Positions 38,651 through 40,301 of a stretch of 40,301 bases of DNA are shown here, piece after piece. Position numbers and translations under genes: made by a program. Within the stretch, counting starts at the first letter, position 1. The number at the start of each line of letters is the position of its first letter. The stretch comes from an uncultured Pseudobutyrivibrio sp. GTDB taxonomy: Bacteria; Bacillota; Clostridia; Lachnospirales; Lachnospiraceae. The DNA lies in the NCBI GenBank assembly GCA_946548305.1, contig CAMNPQ010000004.1, positions 1 through 40,301 of the forward strand, in the 5' to 3' direction. Under the pieces are notes generated by a model, which was not told the origin of the DNA, made no database searches, and saw only the letters and a program-made list of their open reading frames with translations.

Positions 38651-40301
38651 TTGAACAACATTAAAGACAAAATAGTGAATTTAATACAGAATAAATGGGT
38701 TGTATCATTGATGTTACTGATGATTTTTGTGGTTGCAACCTTGCCGGCCTTTAGAAATGCTGTGTATGAAGGACACGATTTGAAATTCCATTTAGGAAGG
38801 ATTCAATCAATTGGAGAAGCGTTAAAGGCTAACGAAATACCAGTCAGATACGAGCAGAACGCTTGGTATGGTCATGGCTATGTGAGTTCACTTTTTTATG
38901 GAAATATATTTCTGTATTTTCCGGCGATATTATTTAATCTAGGAATGCCTTTGTATAGAGCCTACAATATCTATGTGATTGTGACAGGCTTTTCAACGGT
39001 GTTGATAGCATATTACAGCTTTTCAAGGTTATTGGATGACAGAGTACTTGGAGTTTTGGCGACAGTGCTTTATGTGCTATCGGGGTATAGGCTGTCAAAT
39101 TTGTTTGTTAGAGCAGCTGTTGGAGAATATACGGCTATGGCTTTTGTGCCCCTTTGCGTATACGGATTTTACAGGATATATAGGGAAAAAGAGCATTCTA
39201 TACTCAACCAGGTTCTTCCCTTTGTTTTAGGAGTAAGTGGCCTGATTCAAAGCCATATCCTAATGACAGAGATGGTAGGAATGTTTTTAATTCTGTTTGC
39301 TATATTGCAGTATAGATTAACAATTGCCGTTATTAAGCCCCTGCTTATCTCCTTGGCATGCATTTTGGGGATTAATGCATTTTTTCTTGTGCCCTTTTTG
39401 ATGTCTTATAGCAGTATGGAGCTAATGGCGACTACGATGGTAGCTGCAGGTGATGATTTAAAAGGTAATGGCCTATATTTGAGTCAGTTGTTTGGGCTTA
39501 TTACAGAAGGTAAAGGGTACAATTCAACGTGGAGTGCCGAGCATGAAGGCTGCTATAACGTAGGAATGCTCATTATTATTTGCGAGATAATTGCATTTAT
39601 AAACGTCATTGTCTTATTAATAAAAAGAATTAAGTCACAAAACATCACATCGTCTGAGCCACAAGAAAATAGGGTGTGGATAGTGATTATGACATTCATG
39701 GGAGCTTTGGCAATGTGGCTCTCATCGATATATTTTCCTTGGCAGATATTCAAGGGCAAATCTTTTATATCGAAACTTTTTACAACGGTTCAATATCCAT
39801 GGAGATATCAATCGATTTTAGTTATTTGCTTTGTGATTGCAGCAGTGTCTGTAGTGAAGTGTGTAGTTAAAGATGGATTAAAAAGAATAGTTATATTAAT
39901 AGTTATATCAGCCATAGCACTCATCAGTACAGCAATATTTGATTATCAATTGTCCTTTTCATTGAATAGGTATGATGAGATTGCGGCAGTTGATTGGGCT
40001 GATAAGCTATATCTTCCAGTAGGCACAGATATAAAGAAATTGGAAGGAACAAGCATTGTTTATGGTGAGAATGAAATAATACTGCCAGTTTTAGCTTATG
40101 ATAATGTAGCTGTCCTGGATGAAAATGGGCAGAAAATTGTATCTTGGGCAGGGGATAATAATTGTATAGCAATCCCGAGTGACGTGGACACAGCCAACAT
40201 CACTGTGAAATATTTAGAGCCTATACTTTGGAGATTAAGTGAAATGGTATCAATTATAACCATTTTATTTTTGATAGCAATTTGGATTAAAGAGGGAAAA
40301 A
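38651..40301 (+). CDS. YfhO/PTPS-related family membrane protein (3' end outside window)
   Basis: The frame is open from TTG 38651 to the window end (550 codons) with no stop. GAGGGATGAT directly upstream provides the ribosome site. After one helix the sequence reads YEGHDLKFHLGRIQSIGEAL, then RYEQNAWYGHGYVSSLFYGN and YFPAILFNLG, the typical opening of the 6-pyruvoyl-tetrahydropterin-synthase-related membrane domain, which belongs with YfhO-like GT-C proteins. YfhO of Bacillus is linked to glycosylation of lipoteichoic acid. About ten further helices follow, then a beta-rich extracytoplasmic part (VYGENEIILPVLAYDNVAVL) and another helix near the window edge. The usual family length suggests only a small part is missing. 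Confidence 0.8.
   Translation, partial: MNNIKDKIVNLIQNKWVVSLMLLMIFVVATLPAFRNAVYEGHDLKFHLGRIQSIGEALKANEIPVRYEQNAWYGHGYVSSLFYGNIFLYFPAILFNLGMPLYRAYNIYVIVTGFSTVLIAYYSFSRLLDDRVLGVLATVLYVLSGYRLSNLFVRAAVGEYTAMAFVPLCVYGFYRIYREKEHSILNQVLPFVLGVSGLIQSHILMTEMVGMFLILFAILQYRLTIAVIKPLLISLACILGINAFFLVPFLMSYSSMELMATTMVAAGDDLKGNGLYLSQLFGLITEGKGYNSTWSAEHEGCYNVGMLIIICEIIAFINVIVLLIKRIKSQNITSSEPQENRVWIVIMTFMGALAMWLSSIYFPWQIFKGKSFISKLFTTVQYPWRYQSILVICFVIAAVSVVKCVVKDGLKRIVILIVISAIALISTAIFDYQLSFSLNRYDEIAAVDWADKLYLPVGTDIKKLEGTSIVYGENEIILPVLAYDNVAVLDENGQKIVSWAGDNNCIAIPSDVDTANITVKYLEPILWRLSEMVSIITILFLIAIWIKEGK

Noticed and set aside
1-40301. CRISPR arrays, tRNA/rRNA genes, insertion sequences, phage genes or toxin-antitoxin pairs
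   Set aside because: No regularly spaced direct repeats of CRISPR type, cloverleaf sequences, transposase motifs or small toxin-like gene pairs were seen.

Overview
The window is a block of extracellular glycan biosynthesis genes from a low-GC Firmicute, most likely a Lachnospiraceae member of the Butyrivibrio/Pseudobutyrivibrio type. That placement is inferred from AT-rich codon use, strong GGAGG ribosome binding sites, frequent TTG/GTG starts and protein flavour; no rRNA or marker gene confirms it. All genes read left to right except one MurJ-like flippase gene. No tRNA, rRNA, CRISPR array, transposase or phage gene was seen, and no gene-free stretch exceeds about 210 bases.

Layout. (1) 1-732 is the 3' end of leuA. 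(2) 761-8715: a surface GH25 muramidase, a polyprenyl-phosphate sugar-1-phosphate transferase, two GT4 glycosyltransferases and a Wzx flippase. (3) 8759-11821: a good internal sigma-A promoter, then a sugar N-formyltransferase, a PIG-L deacetylase and a capsule-type transferase. (4) 11969-21227: a legionaminic-acid-type nonulosonate pathway (legB, legC, ptmE, legI, legF) with a DUF2142 membrane protein and two glycosyltransferases interleaved. (5) 21227-28833: a DUF6077/metallo-hydrolase protein that appears split by a frameshift, an O-antigen ligase/polymerase, a second initiating transferase and two more transferases. (6) 28967-30769: an SDR protein and a GtrB-like GT2. (7) 30910-31440: a small secreted repeat protein ending in a strong terminator. 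(8) 31544-35224: a compact three-gene unit (capsule-type transferase, NeuA-like cytidylyltransferase, DRE-TIM aldolase with an extra C-terminal domain) closed by a bidirectional terminator. (9) 35256-36785 (minus): the MurJ-like flippase. (10) 36932-40301: two large polytopic membrane proteins, the last cut by the window end.

How the genes fit together: PtmE, LegB and LegC would build a nucleotide-linked 4-amino-6-deoxy sugar, LegI would condense the derived hexose with phosphoenolpyruvate, and LegF would activate the nonulosonate with CMP. The transferases assemble the repeat on an undecaprenyl carrier started by one of the two initiating transferases. Wzx exports it and the ligase/polymerase finishes it. 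LegG (hydrolysing 2-epimerase) and LegH (N-acyltransferase) are not in the window.

The most unusual content is a family of six structured, apparently covarying intergenic elements (A-F) placed directly before legB, legC, ptmE, legF, the SDR gene and the first GT4 gene. Three (A, E, F) share a covarying closing stem and a long stem with a conserved bulged U. Three (B, C, D) share a long AT-rich stem capped by GNRA tetraloop hairpins; C and D carry 86-nt copies whose only three differences all preserve the predicted structure. I do not recognise this as a known RNA class. The second highlight is the aldolase + cytidylyltransferase + transferase unit, which looks like a separate route to a CMP-activated 2-keto acid sugar.
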